Shown: in pieces, positions 26,801 to 35,327 of the stretch
Layout: each line of letters starts with the position of its first letter
Numbering within the stretch: position 1 is the stretch's first letter
NCBI GenBank assembly: GCA_016222825.1
Contig: JACRQF010000009.1
Coordinates: 744,001-808,000, forward strand
Source: Verrucomicrobiota bacterium
GTDB lineage: Bacteria; Verrucomicrobiota; Verrucomicrobiia; CAIQCK01
Direction of reading: 5' to 3'
Length of the DNA: 64,000 nt
Notes under the pieces: generated by a model
The model's input: the letters and a program-made list of their open reading frames with translations, nothing else
Databases searched by the model: none
Told to the model about the DNA's origin: nothing
Program-made: the position numbers and the translations under genes

Positions 26801-27648
26801 ATGGCGGCGTGCGTGAGGTAATTGTGCGGCACGAACCCTGTGCTGTTGGCGGGAGTTCGCCGCACCACCAGCAGCCTGTCGAAATCAAGCAACGGGTTGG
26901 CCAGTAGCGCGGCGCGGACACCAGCGAGCAGTTTCTCAATCACCGCAGGCTCGGCGGGCTTGCCTTCCGCGAGAGACTTCAGCATTCCGACGCGCTGGGT
27001 TTCAAACGCCGCCAGCGCCTTCTGATACGTCGCCGCGTCGTATCGGCCCGGAAAAGTTCTCGCCAAGTCCTCGACGGCCAGCCGCACCGATTCCGGGTTC
27101 GCGCGTTCGAGAACCGCGACCTGAGCCTGCACACGCGCCCGTAGCGCGTTGAGCCGCGCACGCTCGGCACGCTGCTTCGGGCTGAGCCGCTTCAGTTTCG
27201 CACCGTCGGGCGATTGCAGTCGTAGCGCGCAGATGTGCGGGAACGCCCCCTCGCGTTGGAGCACGATGCTGTGCGTGCCGCGTTCGATGCGCAACAAGCA
27301 TTGCTTCTCCCACATTGCCGACTTCGTCTGCCAACTGCCCGTCACCCCACCGAACCCCTTGTGTGCCACCTTGCCGTCCACACCGATCTCGACCGGCCGC
27401 GATTGCTGCGCCGCATAGAGCGCGAACAGCGTGTAGTCCGCTGTGACGGGAAACTCGATGACATACTCCGCACGATCCGGCGAAATGCCTCCGTGCCAAA
27501 TGCACGAGTGCGCGTCGGCATACGGTTGCCCCGGCAGGCTAACACGAACGCTGCCGTCGTCGAAATCCTTCGCCTCGATGGTAAACTCATCCGCCGCCAG
27601 CGGAACTACCAGGCAAACGAGGAAGACGACGACAAGCGCAGGTTTCAT
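23797..27648 (-). CDS. Secreted fusion: carbohydrate-binding-like + HzsA-like dihaem propeller + FGE-like domain
   Basis: Protein of 1283 residues. Sec signal 1-19. Residues 20-150 look like a jelly-roll sugar-binding module (EYVIEFPVTADYTLFALYA, CLLRIERGTHSIVLQ). A charged helical segment lies at 155-245, then an HzsA-like propeller (260-700) with two haem c sites, CVGCH at 750-754 and CVGCH at 800-804. The C-terminal part (about 1010-1280) is a formylglycine-generating-enzyme/SUMF1 domain (PAGEFVMGG, VTEVTNGQFARF, LPTEAQWEWAARAG, NVSEWT, RGGSWAD). No sulfatase is nearby, so this domain may have a structural or other role. The frame is uninterrupted across all parts. Confidence 0.8.
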   Translation of the reverse strand: MKPALVVVFLVCLVVPLAADEFTIEAKDFDDGSVRVSLPGQPYADAHSCIWHGGISPDRAEYVIEFPVTADYTLFALYAAQQSRPVEIGVDGKVAHKGFGGVTGSWQTKSAMWEKQCLLRIERGTHSIVLQREGAFPHICALRLQSPDGAKLKRLSPKQRAERARLNALRARVQAQVAVLERANPESVRLAVEDLARTFPGRYDAATYQKALAAFETQRVGMLKSLAEGKPAEPAVIEKLLAGVRAALLANPLLDFDRLLVVRRTPANSTGFVPHNYLTHAAIPRSGFDNEIAVLSDLRSQPKLVRLFKPAGDRILRDVHLDFDGERMLFSSVDDNKRWAVFQVRSDGSGVEQLTPKTFPDLDFFDACYLPNGKIIVCSTANYIGLPCLSGNQQITSLYLLDPATKVLRQLTFDQDSDNDAVVLNDGRVSYQRWEYSDIPHYFSRRRMSMNPDGTGQLALYGSNSWFPTAFRFAKPVPDHPSRLVGIISGHHDHGDCGRMALMDPALAGAYPFRHRPASKEWGEEGKPIAVTPEILPAEQTGFLQLIPGRGKPVAGTVCDAIINHHYLKELPSLTTHPHPLSSKYFLVSMKPTPQSLWGIYLVDVFDNATLIAEFDGVALFEPQPLVARARPPVIPDRIVPESKTAEVHIADIYSGPGLKGVPRGTVKSLRVFAYHFGYLNKAGFDLIGINSGWDVKRVLGTARVEADGSACFQIPANTPVSLQPLDDEGRAVQLMRSWLVGMPGERVSCVGCHERRMETLPLQRSLADARKSEPLQPWLGPARPFAFAHEVFPVLERYCVGCHDKPATVGPRSKPCFKTPDSAYDTLHPYVRRAGVEGDMDLLTPMEYHASTSLLLQMLEKGHHGVTLAGMSREERERLYCWIDLNVPRIGSWGPPKLAELGTPNRTAKPVKGNAPAKPSCECDQGRRRLELSKLFANNDTDTEAEFKAAEEVFQKRVPVKFVPPPAEPVKADGLKAAGVATAASEAPRVVELGNGVKMTFVQIPAGEFVMGGLDGAPDERPRAVVRVKEPFCMAVTEVTNGQFARFDPEHDTRYVDMHYMDHTVPGHIANHPDQPVARVSWQQAMRFCQWLSLKTGQRVTLPTEAQWEWAARAGADTQFFYGTLDSDFSRFANLADQSLRWYRMKFDGASALPKRYEYPPEMNFPLHDERFRDKWHVVDYVGQTEPNAWGLRDMIGNVSEWTRSSYRPYPYRDDDGRNGESLADRKVARGGSWADRPADAGSSVRRAYESWQKVHDVGFRVIINPSPAANIPPVAQTGINK

Positions 27649-27661
27649 GTCGTCGAGCAGC

Positions 27662-28540
27662 TCACTTCGCTTCGAGATGGCTGCGCATGAACTTGATGCA
27701 GTGCTTTACGTCGTCCAGCAGGCGGTCGGACTGGTGCTCGTATTCGACGCCGATGTGGCCGCGGAAGTTCTGGCGCTTCAGTTCCGCCAGGATGCCGGCG
27801 ATGTTCGCGATGCCCTGGCCGTAGGGGAGGTCGCCGCTCTGGGGCTGGGCTTCCTTTACGTCCTTCAGATGCACCGACAGCGAGCGCTTGCCGAACAGCT
27901 TGAGCGTCTCGACGGAGTCCACGCCGGAACGGGCGAGATGGCCGGTGTCCACCGAGAAGCCCATCCGCGGATCGCGTTTCGCCATCAGCGAGAAGAGATA
28001 CTTCGGGTCCCAGTTCAGGTAATCGGGCTTCTTCGGGTTTATCGGATGGTTGTGGAAGCAAAGCTGGATCTTGTATTCCTTCACGAACTTCTCGACCAGA
28101 TCGAGCTTGTCGGCGGGCGGCTCGCCGGTGAGGCCGCGCAAACCGAGCTTGCGGGCAAAATCAAACAGCTTGCGCAGACCGGCTTCGGCGCCGGCTTTGT
28201 CCTGGAACGGCGCGTTATTGAAGTAGGCGTTCACTGCGCGCACACCGCACGCCTTCAACTTCGCCTTGAGCGCGGCGATGTGCTCATCCGAGAGGTCCGC
28301 GTTCAGGATGACCTTGGGATTCTCCGGGCTGAGCTTCTGCCAGAGGAAAAACTCGATCACGTCCGCGCCGCACTCCTTCGTCTTCTCAATGGCCTCGAAC
28401 GCCGTCAGGTGGCGGAACGTGTAGGCCGAGCAGCCGATCTCCATGCCTTTCGGCAATGAGCCGGCGGTGGCGGTGAAACAAAACGCCAGGCCGAGAATGG
28501 CAGCAGCGCAGTGAAGAAGGTGGCGGTAGGTTGCGTTCAT
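27662..28540 (-). CDS. Exported sugar-phosphate isomerase/epimerase-like TIM-barrel protein
   Basis: Protein of 292 residues with a clear Sec signal (about 1-26, cleavage near TATAG), unusual for the xylose-isomerase-like AP-endonuclease-2 fold that follows: IGCSAYTFRHL, IEFFLWQ, LCFHNHP, FSVDTGHLAR, SVHLKD, GVEYEH. The metal ligands expected for this fold (Glu, Asp, His, Glu) can be seen in these blocks. Exported members have been tied to hydration or epimerisation of keto sugars, acting together with DUF1080 proteins. AGGAG precedes ATG 28540. It lies 14 bases upstream of the fusion gene. Confidence 0.82.
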   Translation of the reverse strand: MNATYRHLLHCAAAILGLAFCFTATAGSLPKGMEIGCSAYTFRHLTAFEAIEKTKECGADVIEFFLWQKLSPENPKVILNADLSDEHIAALKAKLKACGVRAVNAYFNNAPFQDKAGAEAGLRKLFDFARKLGLRGLTGEPPADKLDLVEKFVKEYKIQLCFHNHPINPKKPDYLNWDPKYLFSLMAKRDPRMGFSVDTGHLARSGVDSVETLKLFGKRSLSVHLKDVKEAQPQSGDLPYGQGIANIAGILAELKRQNFRGHIGVEYEHQSDRLLDDVKHCIKFMRSHLEAK

Positions 28541-28589
28541 CGAGTTATCTCCTGTTGTTGGTTCAGAGTTGTCGGGAGTGTATCGGGCT

Positions 28590-30320
28590 TCACGCTTTCA
28601 GTCCATGACCGAAAGGATAGCGGGCTGAGATTCTGACGGGCAGCAGGCCTTGCGGTTTCAGTTCACCGAACAGAACCTGCACGGCCGCATCAATTGAATC
28701 CGAAGCATCGCTAAAGGTGCAGAGTGAGATTCCGGCCTTGGGCAAATCAGCCATGACGTAGGGGTTGCCGAAGTTCAGCAACGCCACCGTGCGGCCTGCA
28801 GCAACGGCACGCTCAATGAGTTCACGGAAAGGCTTGGGAATCCTGATCGCGTCCTCGACATAGGAACGCACGCGCGTGAAGAGGCCGAAGACGACCACGT
28901 CGGCCTTCTGCGCGGCGGCGAACGCGCGCTCGACCTCCGCCGGCTTCATCGCTGTGGAGAGCACGACGCTCTGCGCGCCGGGCAGGCGCTGGCGGATTTG
29001 CTCGTTCAGGTAATGGTTCGTGGGCGAGTGCTTGACGGCGTTGTCTTCGTCCACAGTGGCGGCGCTGCCGTTGCTGATGACGCAGACGACCGGCTTCGCA
29101 ACGGCGCGCAGCGGGTCAGCGCTGTTCTCCAGCAGCGTCACGCTCTCGCGCGCGATGCGGCGGGCGAGTTCGACGCTGGCTTTCGTGGCGAAGACTTGCG
29201 GGAGCTTCGCCGGGTCCACGAGGCGTTGCTCGAAGAGGCCAAGCTCGCGTTTCAGCTTCCAGACGCGCTTCACCGATTGCTCCACCTGCGCGAGTGGGAT
29301 GCGCCCCTGCCGAACGGCGCGCACAAGGGCGTCCAGCGTGATCTGCGGGTCGGAGCGGTAATCCTGTAGGATCAGGTCGTGGCCGACGCGGACGGTTTCG
29401 ATGGCGGCTTCCTCGATGCCGTAGTTCTCCTTGATCGGCCGCATCGTGAGGCTGTCGGACATGATGACGCCTTCGTAGCCGAGCTTCTCGCGGAGCAGGC
29501 CGGTGATGATCCGACGCGAGAGCGTGGCGGGAATCTTCCGGTCCGGCTCCAGCGCGGGATAGTAACAATGGTTCGTGCAGATGACGCGCGCAAGTCCGCG
29601 GCGAATGAGCGTGGCGAACGGTTTCAGTTCCACCGCCTCCAGTTCCGCGAGGCTGCGCGCCGCCTCGGGCATCTCGATGTGCGAATCGCCCCGCGTCGCT
29701 CCATGGCCAGGGAAGTGCATGAAGATCGGCGCAGCGCCGCCGTCGAGCGTGCCTTGCGCGAGCGCCGCGCCGAGCGTCGTCACCAGTTCCACGTCGTCGC
29801 TGATGCTACGGAGGTTGATGATGGTGTTGTCGGGATTGAGGTTCACGTCCAATACCGGTGCACCAGCCAGTTGGAAGCCCAGCGCCCGCGACTCGGCGGC
29901 CTCGATGCGCGCGGCCTCGCGGCAGAGCGCCGCGTTGCGCGTCGCGCCGATACGCATTGTCTGCTGGAGCCGCACCTCGGTGCCGCCGCCGTAGCTGACG
30001 CCGCCCCAGCCGAACAGCAGCGGAATCGGCGAGAGCTTCTGGAAACGGTTGGTGAACTCCACAACCTCCGCCGGCGACAACTTCGTGAGCGATGGCGTCA
30101 TGCCGCTGAAGAGGCCCTGCTTGGCATATCGCTCCATCAACGGCCAGTCCTGCAAGCGCGCGATCACCATCTGCCCGACCTGCTGTTCGAGCGTGAGCGA
30201 CTTGAAATCCGGCAACGGCGTGGCCGCCACCGCCGCCGGCATCCAATGCACACCGACGGCAAGGCCCGCGAGTTGCAGAAAGTCGCGGCGGGAGCACGGG
30301 GTTGGCGTTGTCCTGTTCAT
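28590..30320 (-). CDS. Tat-exported GH3 glycosidase, NagZ-like
   Basis: Protein of 576 residues. ATG 30320 overlaps the upstream stop (ATGA, 30317-30320) and opens a Tat signal (CSRRDFLQLAG). The NagZ-type catalytic loop is present as FPGHGATRGDSH (acid/base His214), and the aspartate nucleophile is D289 in GVIMSDSLTM. NagZ proteins have K-H-F-P-G-H-G; here a methionine replaces that lysine (residue 201), which usually contacts the sugar. A second alpha/beta domain (about 390-570) completes the two-domain type. Probably a beta-N-acetylglucosaminidase or related exo-enzyme acting outside the cytosol. Confidence 0.83.
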   Translation of the reverse strand: MNRTTPTPCSRRDFLQLAGLAVGVHWMPAAVAATPLPDFKSLTLEQQVGQMVIARLQDWPLMERYAKQGLFSGMTPSLTKLSPAEVVEFTNRFQKLSPIPLLFGWGGVSYGGGTEVRLQQTMRIGATRNAALCREAARIEAAESRALGFQLAGAPVLDVNLNPDNTIINLRSISDDVELVTTLGAALAQGTLDGGAAPIFMHFPGHGATRGDSHIEMPEAARSLAELEAVELKPFATLIRRGLARVICTNHCYYPALEPDRKIPATLSRRIITGLLREKLGYEGVIMSDSLTMRPIKENYGIEEAAIETVRVGHDLILQDYRSDPQITLDALVRAVRQGRIPLAQVEQSVKRVWKLKRELGLFEQRLVDPAKLPQVFATKASVELARRIARESVTLLENSADPLRAVAKPVVCVISNGSAATVDEDNAVKHSPTNHYLNEQIRQRLPGAQSVVLSTAMKPAEVERAFAAAQKADVVVFGLFTRVRSYVEDAIRIPKPFRELIERAVAAGRTVALLNFGNPYVMADLPKAGISLCTFSDASDSIDAAVQVLFGELKPQGLLPVRISARYPFGHGLKA

Positions 30321-31828
30321 CGCTTCGGCGCCCTCACTGTCTGGGCCAGTTCCCAGTCGTTCTTGCCGTCGAGCAGCATCACGTAGCAGGCGCACGCGGC
30401 GACGAGGTGCGCGTAGCCGCCGGTTTCGCTGACGCGATGCTGCCAGTAGTGCTTGGTCGGGAACTTGTCGCCGATGGACCAGTGCGGGCGGATGTAGCCG
30501 CGCGTCTGCCAGTCCTTCCGCCAGTAGCGCAGGCCCTCGTCGAGTTCGCGCCGGAACGTGGCGTTCACCTCCGCGGCGGGCGGCTCCGACCAACCTTCGG
30601 GCGCACGCTCGTATTTGCCTTTGAACCAGCCCTCCCACGCATCAGGAAAGACGCGCATCAGTTGCAAGCTCTGCGCGCAGGCCCAGAGAATCTGCGGGCC
30701 GAGCCGGCTCGCGAGAAGGATCTCGGGGCGTCCGCCCGCGAGTGACTCGAACTTGCCGTCGGTGATGAAGACCGGCGGATGATTTTCCGCGCCATACATC
30801 TCGCCGCGCGGGCGCGACTTGTCGCCATACCAACGGTCTTGCAGCCGGATGACGTCGTAGGTGAGCTGCGTGAGACGCTTGGCCGCGCCGGGACCGACGC
30901 GTTTGCCGATGACTGCGGCACAGTAATCGCCCTGAACCTCGTCGTGAAATGGCGTGAGCGCGGTCTTCTTCTTCGCGACCATCGCCTGCCACCACGCGGA
31001 CTTCAGCGGCGGCCACGGCAGCGTGTCGAAGTTGCCGGCGACCTTGTGGGCCTGCGCGGCGTCGCCGTTGGCCTGGAAGTCGGCCACTTGGAGCCACGGC
31101 AGGTCCATGTTGATCATCTGGATGCGCGACTGGCGCAGGTGATGAATCGCCTCGGCAATAGCCGGATCGCGCGTGAGCAGCCAGCCATTGGCGAACATCG
31201 GATACATGTTGAGCGCCATGTGGTTGCTCGTGCCATGCGAGTAGCCGGCGAGGGCACCCTCCTTGTTCTCGGGATCGTTGGTGATGGTGCTCGTGTCACG
31301 CAGCAACTGGCGGATGGTGATCTTCATCGCGATGGCGTCAAAGTTCACGCCGTGGCCGTCGTCCCACCAGTAAGGGATGAAACCTTTCATGGCGCCCGCG
31401 CGCTCGGGTGGCAACTTCTGGCCGTCGGAGAACGCCGCCGTGCGGTCGGGGAAGAGCGTGTCGGAGTTGTTCGCCATGCGCACGTAGAACGGCAGAATCC
31501 AGTCGCGCACGGTCTGGAGGTAAAACTCGTCGCCCGTGGCGCGGTAGGCGAGGATGCAGGCGTTGGCGAAGAACGCTCCGTCGTGCATCGTGTCCCAGCC
31601 CGCGCCGTAGCCTTGCTTGTGCGTGACGGGGTCGTAGAACTCGTAAACCTTGCCGCGCATGGGCGAGTTGTCGCGGCGCATGTGGTGGTCCACGACGTAG
31701 CCGGCGAGCTGGCGCATAAAGCCCGTCAGTTCCTGCCGGCTCCATGCGGTGGGCGGCGCTGCGGTGAGTGGCGTCGCGACCGCACAGGCGAGCGACATGA
31801 TTCCAGCGAGACAAATGATTCTTCTCAT
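30317..31828 (-). CDS. Secreted alpha-helical toroid protein of unknown function
   Basis: Protein of 503 residues. ATG 31828 is preceded closely by GAGGAG and starts a Sec signal (MRRIICLAGIMSLACAVATPLTA); an upstream in-frame start lacks both. Repeated helical hairpins with aromatic and Asp/His-rich turns (YGAGWDTMHDGAFFANAC, IPYWWDDGHGVNFD, YSHGTSNHMALNMYPMF, GGYAHLVAACACYVM) suggest an alpha/alpha six-hairpin glycosidase or lyase fold. I do not recognise the exact family. It is the first gene of the central operon and is coupled to the GH3 gene, which supports a role in glycan breakdown. Confidence 0.6.
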   Translation of the reverse strand: MRRIICLAGIMSLACAVATPLTAAPPTAWSRQELTGFMRQLAGYVVDHHMRRDNSPMRGKVYEFYDPVTHKQGYGAGWDTMHDGAFFANACILAYRATGDEFYLQTVRDWILPFYVRMANNSDTLFPDRTAAFSDGQKLPPERAGAMKGFIPYWWDDGHGVNFDAIAMKITIRQLLRDTSTITNDPENKEGALAGYSHGTSNHMALNMYPMFANGWLLTRDPAIAEAIHHLRQSRIQMINMDLPWLQVADFQANGDAAQAHKVAGNFDTLPWPPLKSAWWQAMVAKKKTALTPFHDEVQGDYCAAVIGKRVGPGAAKRLTQLTYDVIRLQDRWYGDKSRPRGEMYGAENHPPVFITDGKFESLAGGRPEILLASRLGPQILWACAQSLQLMRVFPDAWEGWFKGKYERAPEGWSEPPAAEVNATFRRELDEGLRYWRKDWQTRGYIRPHWSIGDKFPTKHYWQHRVSETGGYAHLVAACACYVMLLDGKNDWELAQTVRAPKR

Positions 31829-31938
31829 GCTCCTCGAGCACTGCCCAGAAAGGCAGTTGAAGGTTGTCTGACGAGGACTAGCTTCATACGTGAGGTCACA
31901 AGAGTAGCAATATGGAAGCAAACGAAAAGGAGAATCAC

Positions 31939-32616
31939 ATGAGCACAGTTATCAAAACCATGATAGACCCTAACGACGCGGTCCTGCTGCTGATTGACCA
32001 CCAGAGCGGCTTGTTCCAACTCGTCAAGGACATAGACCTCGAGACGCTACGCAACAACGTCAGCGCGCTCGCGAAGGTCGCGCATCTCGGCAAGATCCCC
32101 ACCTTCACCACGGCATCGGTTCCGGACGGCCCGAACGGCCCGCTGATTCCGGAAATCCATCAATACAACCCCGACGCGGTCTATATCCCGCGAACCGGCC
32201 AGATCAACGCATGGGACAACCCGAAGTGGGTGGAGGCGATCAAGAAGACCGGGCGCAAGACGCTCATCATCGCCGGCACGCTGACGAGCGTCTGCATGGC
32301 TTTCCCGACGCTGAGCGCCGTGGCCGCCGGCTACAAGGTCTTCAACGTCATTGACGCATCGGGCAACTGGTCGAAGCTGGCGACCGAGATCACGCTCGCG
32401 CGCGTCACGCAGGCCGGCGCCATGCCGATAGACACGTTCGCGTTCCTGGGAGAAATCATGAGCACGTGGAATCGCGCCGATGCGATGGAGTTCGCCGCCG
32501 TCATGGTGGACCATCTCCTGCCGCACTACCGGCTGCTGATGGAAAGCTACGACAAGGCGCAGAACGTCCAGAAGGTCGGACGCGAAACCCAACTCGATCT
32601 CTTGAAGGCCGCCTAA
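31939..32616 (+). CDS. Isochorismatase-family (YcaC-like) cysteine hydrolase
   Basis: Protein of 225 residues, cytoplasmic. ATG 31939 has AAAAGGAG about 7 bases upstream. Cysteine-hydrolase marks: Asp20 (LLLIDHQSG), the nucleophile Cys119 (GTLTSVCM) with the preceding cis-peptide region, and a lysine near 96. It resembles the YcaC group, whose substrate is unknown; others in the superfamily cut isochorismate, nicotinamide or N-carbamoyl amides. It diverges from the central operon with a short shared upstream region (31829-31938), in which I see no convincing promoter. Confidence 0.82.
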   Translation: MSTVIKTMIDPNDAVLLLIDHQSGLFQLVKDIDLETLRNNVSALAKVAHLGKIPTFTTASVPDGPNGPLIPEIHQYNPDAVYIPRTGQINAWDNPKWVEAIKKTGRKTLIIAGTLTSVCMAFPTLSAVAAGYKVFNVIDASGNWSKLATEITLARVTQAGAMPIDTFAFLGEIMSTWNRADAMEFAAVMVDHLLPHYRLLMESYDKAQNVQKVGRETQLDLLKAA

Positions 32617-32668
32617 AGATTGAGGGACACCACAGCCCGCAGGACATCCGCGCGCGGCGCGAGAACGG

Positions 32669-33493
32669 TCAATGTTTCGCCGCGAGCGCCGTGCGCAGCC
32701 ACGCCACGAGCTTCTCCTTGTAGCTGGGATCAATCTTCTCCCAGCCGCCCATGCCGTGCGCGCCGCCTTCGACGACAATGAGGTCGCACGCGTTGCCCGC
32801 GGCCTTCATCTTCTCCTGAAACTTCAGCGACTGCTCGAACGGCACTTTGTCGTCCTTCGTGCCGTGGATGAGCAAGAACGGCGGCAACCCCTTGCAAACA
32901 TGCGTGAGCGGCGAAGCCTCGCGCAGGACCTTCCACGCCGCATCGTTCAACTCCGTCAGCCCGAACAACGCCTCCACCCACACTGGAATCGTCTTGCTCT
33001 GCTTCACCCGCGACTCCAGATCGTGCGGCGCATAGATCGACACCACCGCCGTCACGCGCGTGTCCTCTTTCGCCCTCACGCCCGCCAACGACACCAGATG
33101 GCCGCCCGCTGATTCGCCGATGATCGCGATGCGTTTCGGGTCCGCCTTGTATTCCGCCGCGTGCGCCTTCACCCAGCGGATCGCGCTCTCCACGTCCTCG
33201 ACGCACGCCGGGAAGCGATGCTGCGGCGCGAGCCGGTAGTTGATCGTGAACCACGCGAACCCCGCCTTGCTCAGCGGCTCGAACAGCGGCTTGATCAACG
33301 TCGTCTTGTCGCCTCTCGTGAACCCGCCGCCGTGGACAAGGATGCACGTCGGGAACGGCCCCTTGCCCTCCGGCACAAACGCATCCAGCGTCAGGTTCGT
33401 CCCGTTGACCGTGGCGAACTCGATGTCGGTCTTCAGTTCAGCCCGCGCAGCGACCGCGAGCAACAACAGAGGTAGTAGATAGCGCATGGTCAT
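32669..33493 (-). CDS. Secreted alpha/beta hydrolase (HSL/acetyl-esterase type)
   Basis: Protein of 274 residues. ATG 33493 overlaps the upstream stop (ATGA, 33490-33493) and opens a Sec signal (MTMRYLLPLLLLAVAARA). Oxyanion motif HGGG at 54-57, nucleophile Ser128 in GESAGG, then DDKVPF (acid) and GGAHGM (His) near the end. This is the hormone-sensitive-lipase/acetyl-esterase group, many of which deacetylate xylan or cleave small esters. Secretion fits a role in trimming acylated plant polymers beside the glycoside hydrolases. The exact substrate is not shown. Confidence 0.85.
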   Translation of the reverse strand: MTMRYLLPLLLLAVAARAELKTDIEFATVNGTNLTLDAFVPEGKGPFPTCILVHGGGFTRGDKTTLIKPLFEPLSKAGFAWFTINYRLAPQHRFPACVEDVESAIRWVKAHAAEYKADPKRIAIIGESAGGHLVSLAGVRAKEDTRVTAVVSIYAPHDLESRVKQSKTIPVWVEALFGLTELNDAAWKVLREASPLTHVCKGLPPFLLIHGTKDDKVPFEQSLKFQEKMKAAGNACDLIVVEGGAHGMGGWEKIDPSYKEKLVAWLRTALAAKH

Positions 33494-34194
33494 GGTTTTT
33501 CTGTTTGCAGAAAACTGGTAATGGCTTCCCAAGCATCATCTGGCGCGAGCTGCAATACGAAATGAGTTGTTTGCAGCGTTCGGCACACTACGTCAGGCCG
33601 ACAACGCAGAATGGAGTTCAAACAGTGGCGGCGAATGAGACGGTCTTTAGCTCCTGCGAGATAGAGAATCGGTGACGGACAAGACGCAAGCCACGGCCGC
33701 GCATCCACAGTAAGGGTGGAACGGAGTCTTGAAGCCAAAGCATCGGCAGATATCCCTCCGAGAATTCTGCTGGCTTTGGCCAACACCTCCGCCTCATCGA
33801 GCGAGCCTGCTACAGCAGTTCGTAACAAATACAGTGGGGTTCGCATGTGGAAAAGACTTCGCCAAGGAAAAAAACGCAGCCAGCTTGGTGCTGGCGGCAG
33901 AACGAATGACGCAACAAGAACTACAGCAATCAGGCCTTCAGACCATTCTGAGGCCAAGCGCAAAGCCAAAGGCCCAGAGAAGGATTCGCCGACGAGCACC
34001 GTTGGAGTGCTGCTCTTGACTCGGCTTTGGACCTCATCTGCAAGAACCTCGTAAGAAAGCGCCCGGTCACGCGGAAACTCAATCGTGATTGGCTCAAACT
34101 CCGACGGGCATTGTCGTAAGAACGAATTAAACAAATCACTCGTGCCGTGAAGGCCGGGCAGCAGGACAACGCGGATTCTATTGGTGAGAATCAC
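33490..34194 (-). CDS. Alpha/beta hydrolase, cytoplasmic
   Basis: Protein of 234 residues starting with GTG at 34194, with AAGGG about 8 bases upstream. Compact alpha/beta hydrolase fold: VVLLPGLHGTSDLF (oxyanion region), nucleophile in VGESFSGPLAL, acid in YLAGAKDRLI and His in TTHFVLQ. Substrate unknown; short members of this type are often esterases or thioesterases. It is coupled by ATGA to the secreted hydrolase. Two rows counted by hand have 53-55% GC, somewhat below the surroundings, so it may be a more recent arrival. Confidence 0.78.
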   Translation of the reverse strand: MILTNRIRVVLLPGLHGTSDLFNSFLRQCPSEFEPITIEFPRDRALSYEVLADEVQSRVKSSTPTVLVGESFSGPLALRLASEWSEGLIAVVLVASFVLPPAPSWLRFFPWRSLFHMRTPLYLLRTAVAGSLDEAEVLAKASRILGGISADALASRLRSTLTVDARPWLASCPSPILYLAGAKDRLIRRHCLNSILRCRPDVVCRTLQTTHFVLQLAPDDAWEAITSFLQTEKP

Positions 34195-34224
34195 ATCGGT
34201 GCCCTTTGCATCACTTCCGTTTCA

Positions 34225-35232
34225 TCAATGTGACCGGGCGTAGTTGGTCAGCGCGCGGACGTTGGCTTCGGGCGTGTCGCGGGGGACTTCGCAGCCGGCG
34301 CCGACGATGTAGCGGGGGATGCCTTGGCAGTGACACTCAGCAATGGCCGCCGCCACCGACTCCGGCGTGCCGTCGCGCAGGACGCTGACGGGATTGATGT
34401 TGCCGAGCAGCGTTTGCAGCAAGCCCATCTTCTCTCGAGCGGCGGCAACTGGCACCATCGAATCGAGGTCCACGATCTCGCAGCCGAGCTTGCCTATGCC
34501 CTCGAGGATGGCGTTGGTGTTGCCGCAAATGTGCAGGCGCACGCGCGTGCCCATCGCGTGCAGGCCGTCCACGAGCTTCTTCTCGTAGGGCCAGACGAAC
34601 TCGTTGTAAATCTCCGGCCCGACCAGTGACGCCGCCGCGTCGCCGACGCCAATGATGTCCGCGCCGGCCTCCACCTGCGCGCGGGCGAAACGCAGCGCGT
34701 TTGCGACGACAAACTCGAACAGGTCGCGGATGAACTTTTCGTCGTCGAAGAAGTCGAGCATGAGCGTGTTGATGCCGCGCAGGTCGGCGCCCTCGGCGCA
34801 CGGCCCTTCCACCCATCCTTCGATGAGCTTCTCGCCGCGAACGCGCTCACGGAACAATGCCATTGCCTTGACGCGGTCGTGCATCCGGCCGCCACCGAGC
34901 GGGTCGGGCGACTTCATGCGCGCCAGTTCGGTCTTGTCGGCGAGCCGCGCGTCGGTCTCGTTGATCGCGGGCGGCTGGTTGTCGAAATACTCGATGTGTG
35001 CGCCGCAGTCGGCGGCCTCGCGGGCGGGATCGGAGATGCCGGAGACGTAATCGAAGTCGAACTTCTCGGCGGTGCGAATCTGTGCCTCGACCATGACGCG
35101 GTAGTCGCGGGCGTAATCGCCGTAGCGCGCGCCGATCTGATCGCCGGCGAACATCATGGTGATGGGCATCAATGGCAGCCGGTCCGTGGGCCGGCCTTCC
35201 AACATAGCGAGGACTCGTTCGCGACCGTTCAT
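34225..35232 (-). CDS. Uroporphyrinogen decarboxylase-family methyltransferase (MtaA/CmuA-like)
   Basis: Protein of 335 residues with the URO-D barrel. The zinc site of methylcobalamin methyltransferases is visible: His and Cys in RLHICGNT (about 233-239) and a Cys in GAGCEVPRDTPE near 315. True uroporphyrinogen decarboxylases lack this site, so it should move methyl groups between a corrinoid protein and a thiol or similar acceptor. No corrinoid protein or partner methyltransferase is adjacent. Such orphans are frequent in PVC genomes, where they may take part in demethylation of methoxylated compounds. Confidence 0.8.
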   Translation of the reverse strand: MNGRERVLAMLEGRPTDRLPLMPITMMFAGDQIGARYGDYARDYRVMVEAQIRTAEKFDFDYVSGISDPAREAADCGAHIEYFDNQPPAINETDARLADKTELARMKSPDPLGGGRMHDRVKAMALFRERVRGEKLIEGWVEGPCAEGADLRGINTLMLDFFDDEKFIRDLFEFVVANALRFARAQVEAGADIIGVGDAAASLVGPEIYNEFVWPYEKKLVDGLHAMGTRVRLHICGNTNAILEGIGKLGCEIVDLDSMVPVAAAREKMGLLQTLLGNINPVSVLRDGTPESVAAAIAECHCQGIPRYIVGAGCEVPRDTPEANVRALTNYARSH

Positions 35233-35327
35233 GGCGGAACCTTAACGATCCGGCGCGGACACCGCAAAGTTTTTCCGCGCATTTGCTGGCAGCCGCGGGC
35301 GGTTCTTGGTAGTGCTGGGAACCGGCG

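Noticed and set aside
20376-27648. Hydrazine synthase and an anammox lifestyle
   Set aside because: Only the alpha-subunit-like fold is present. There are no beta or gamma subunits, the setting is glycan degradation, and such homologues occur in many heterotrophs.
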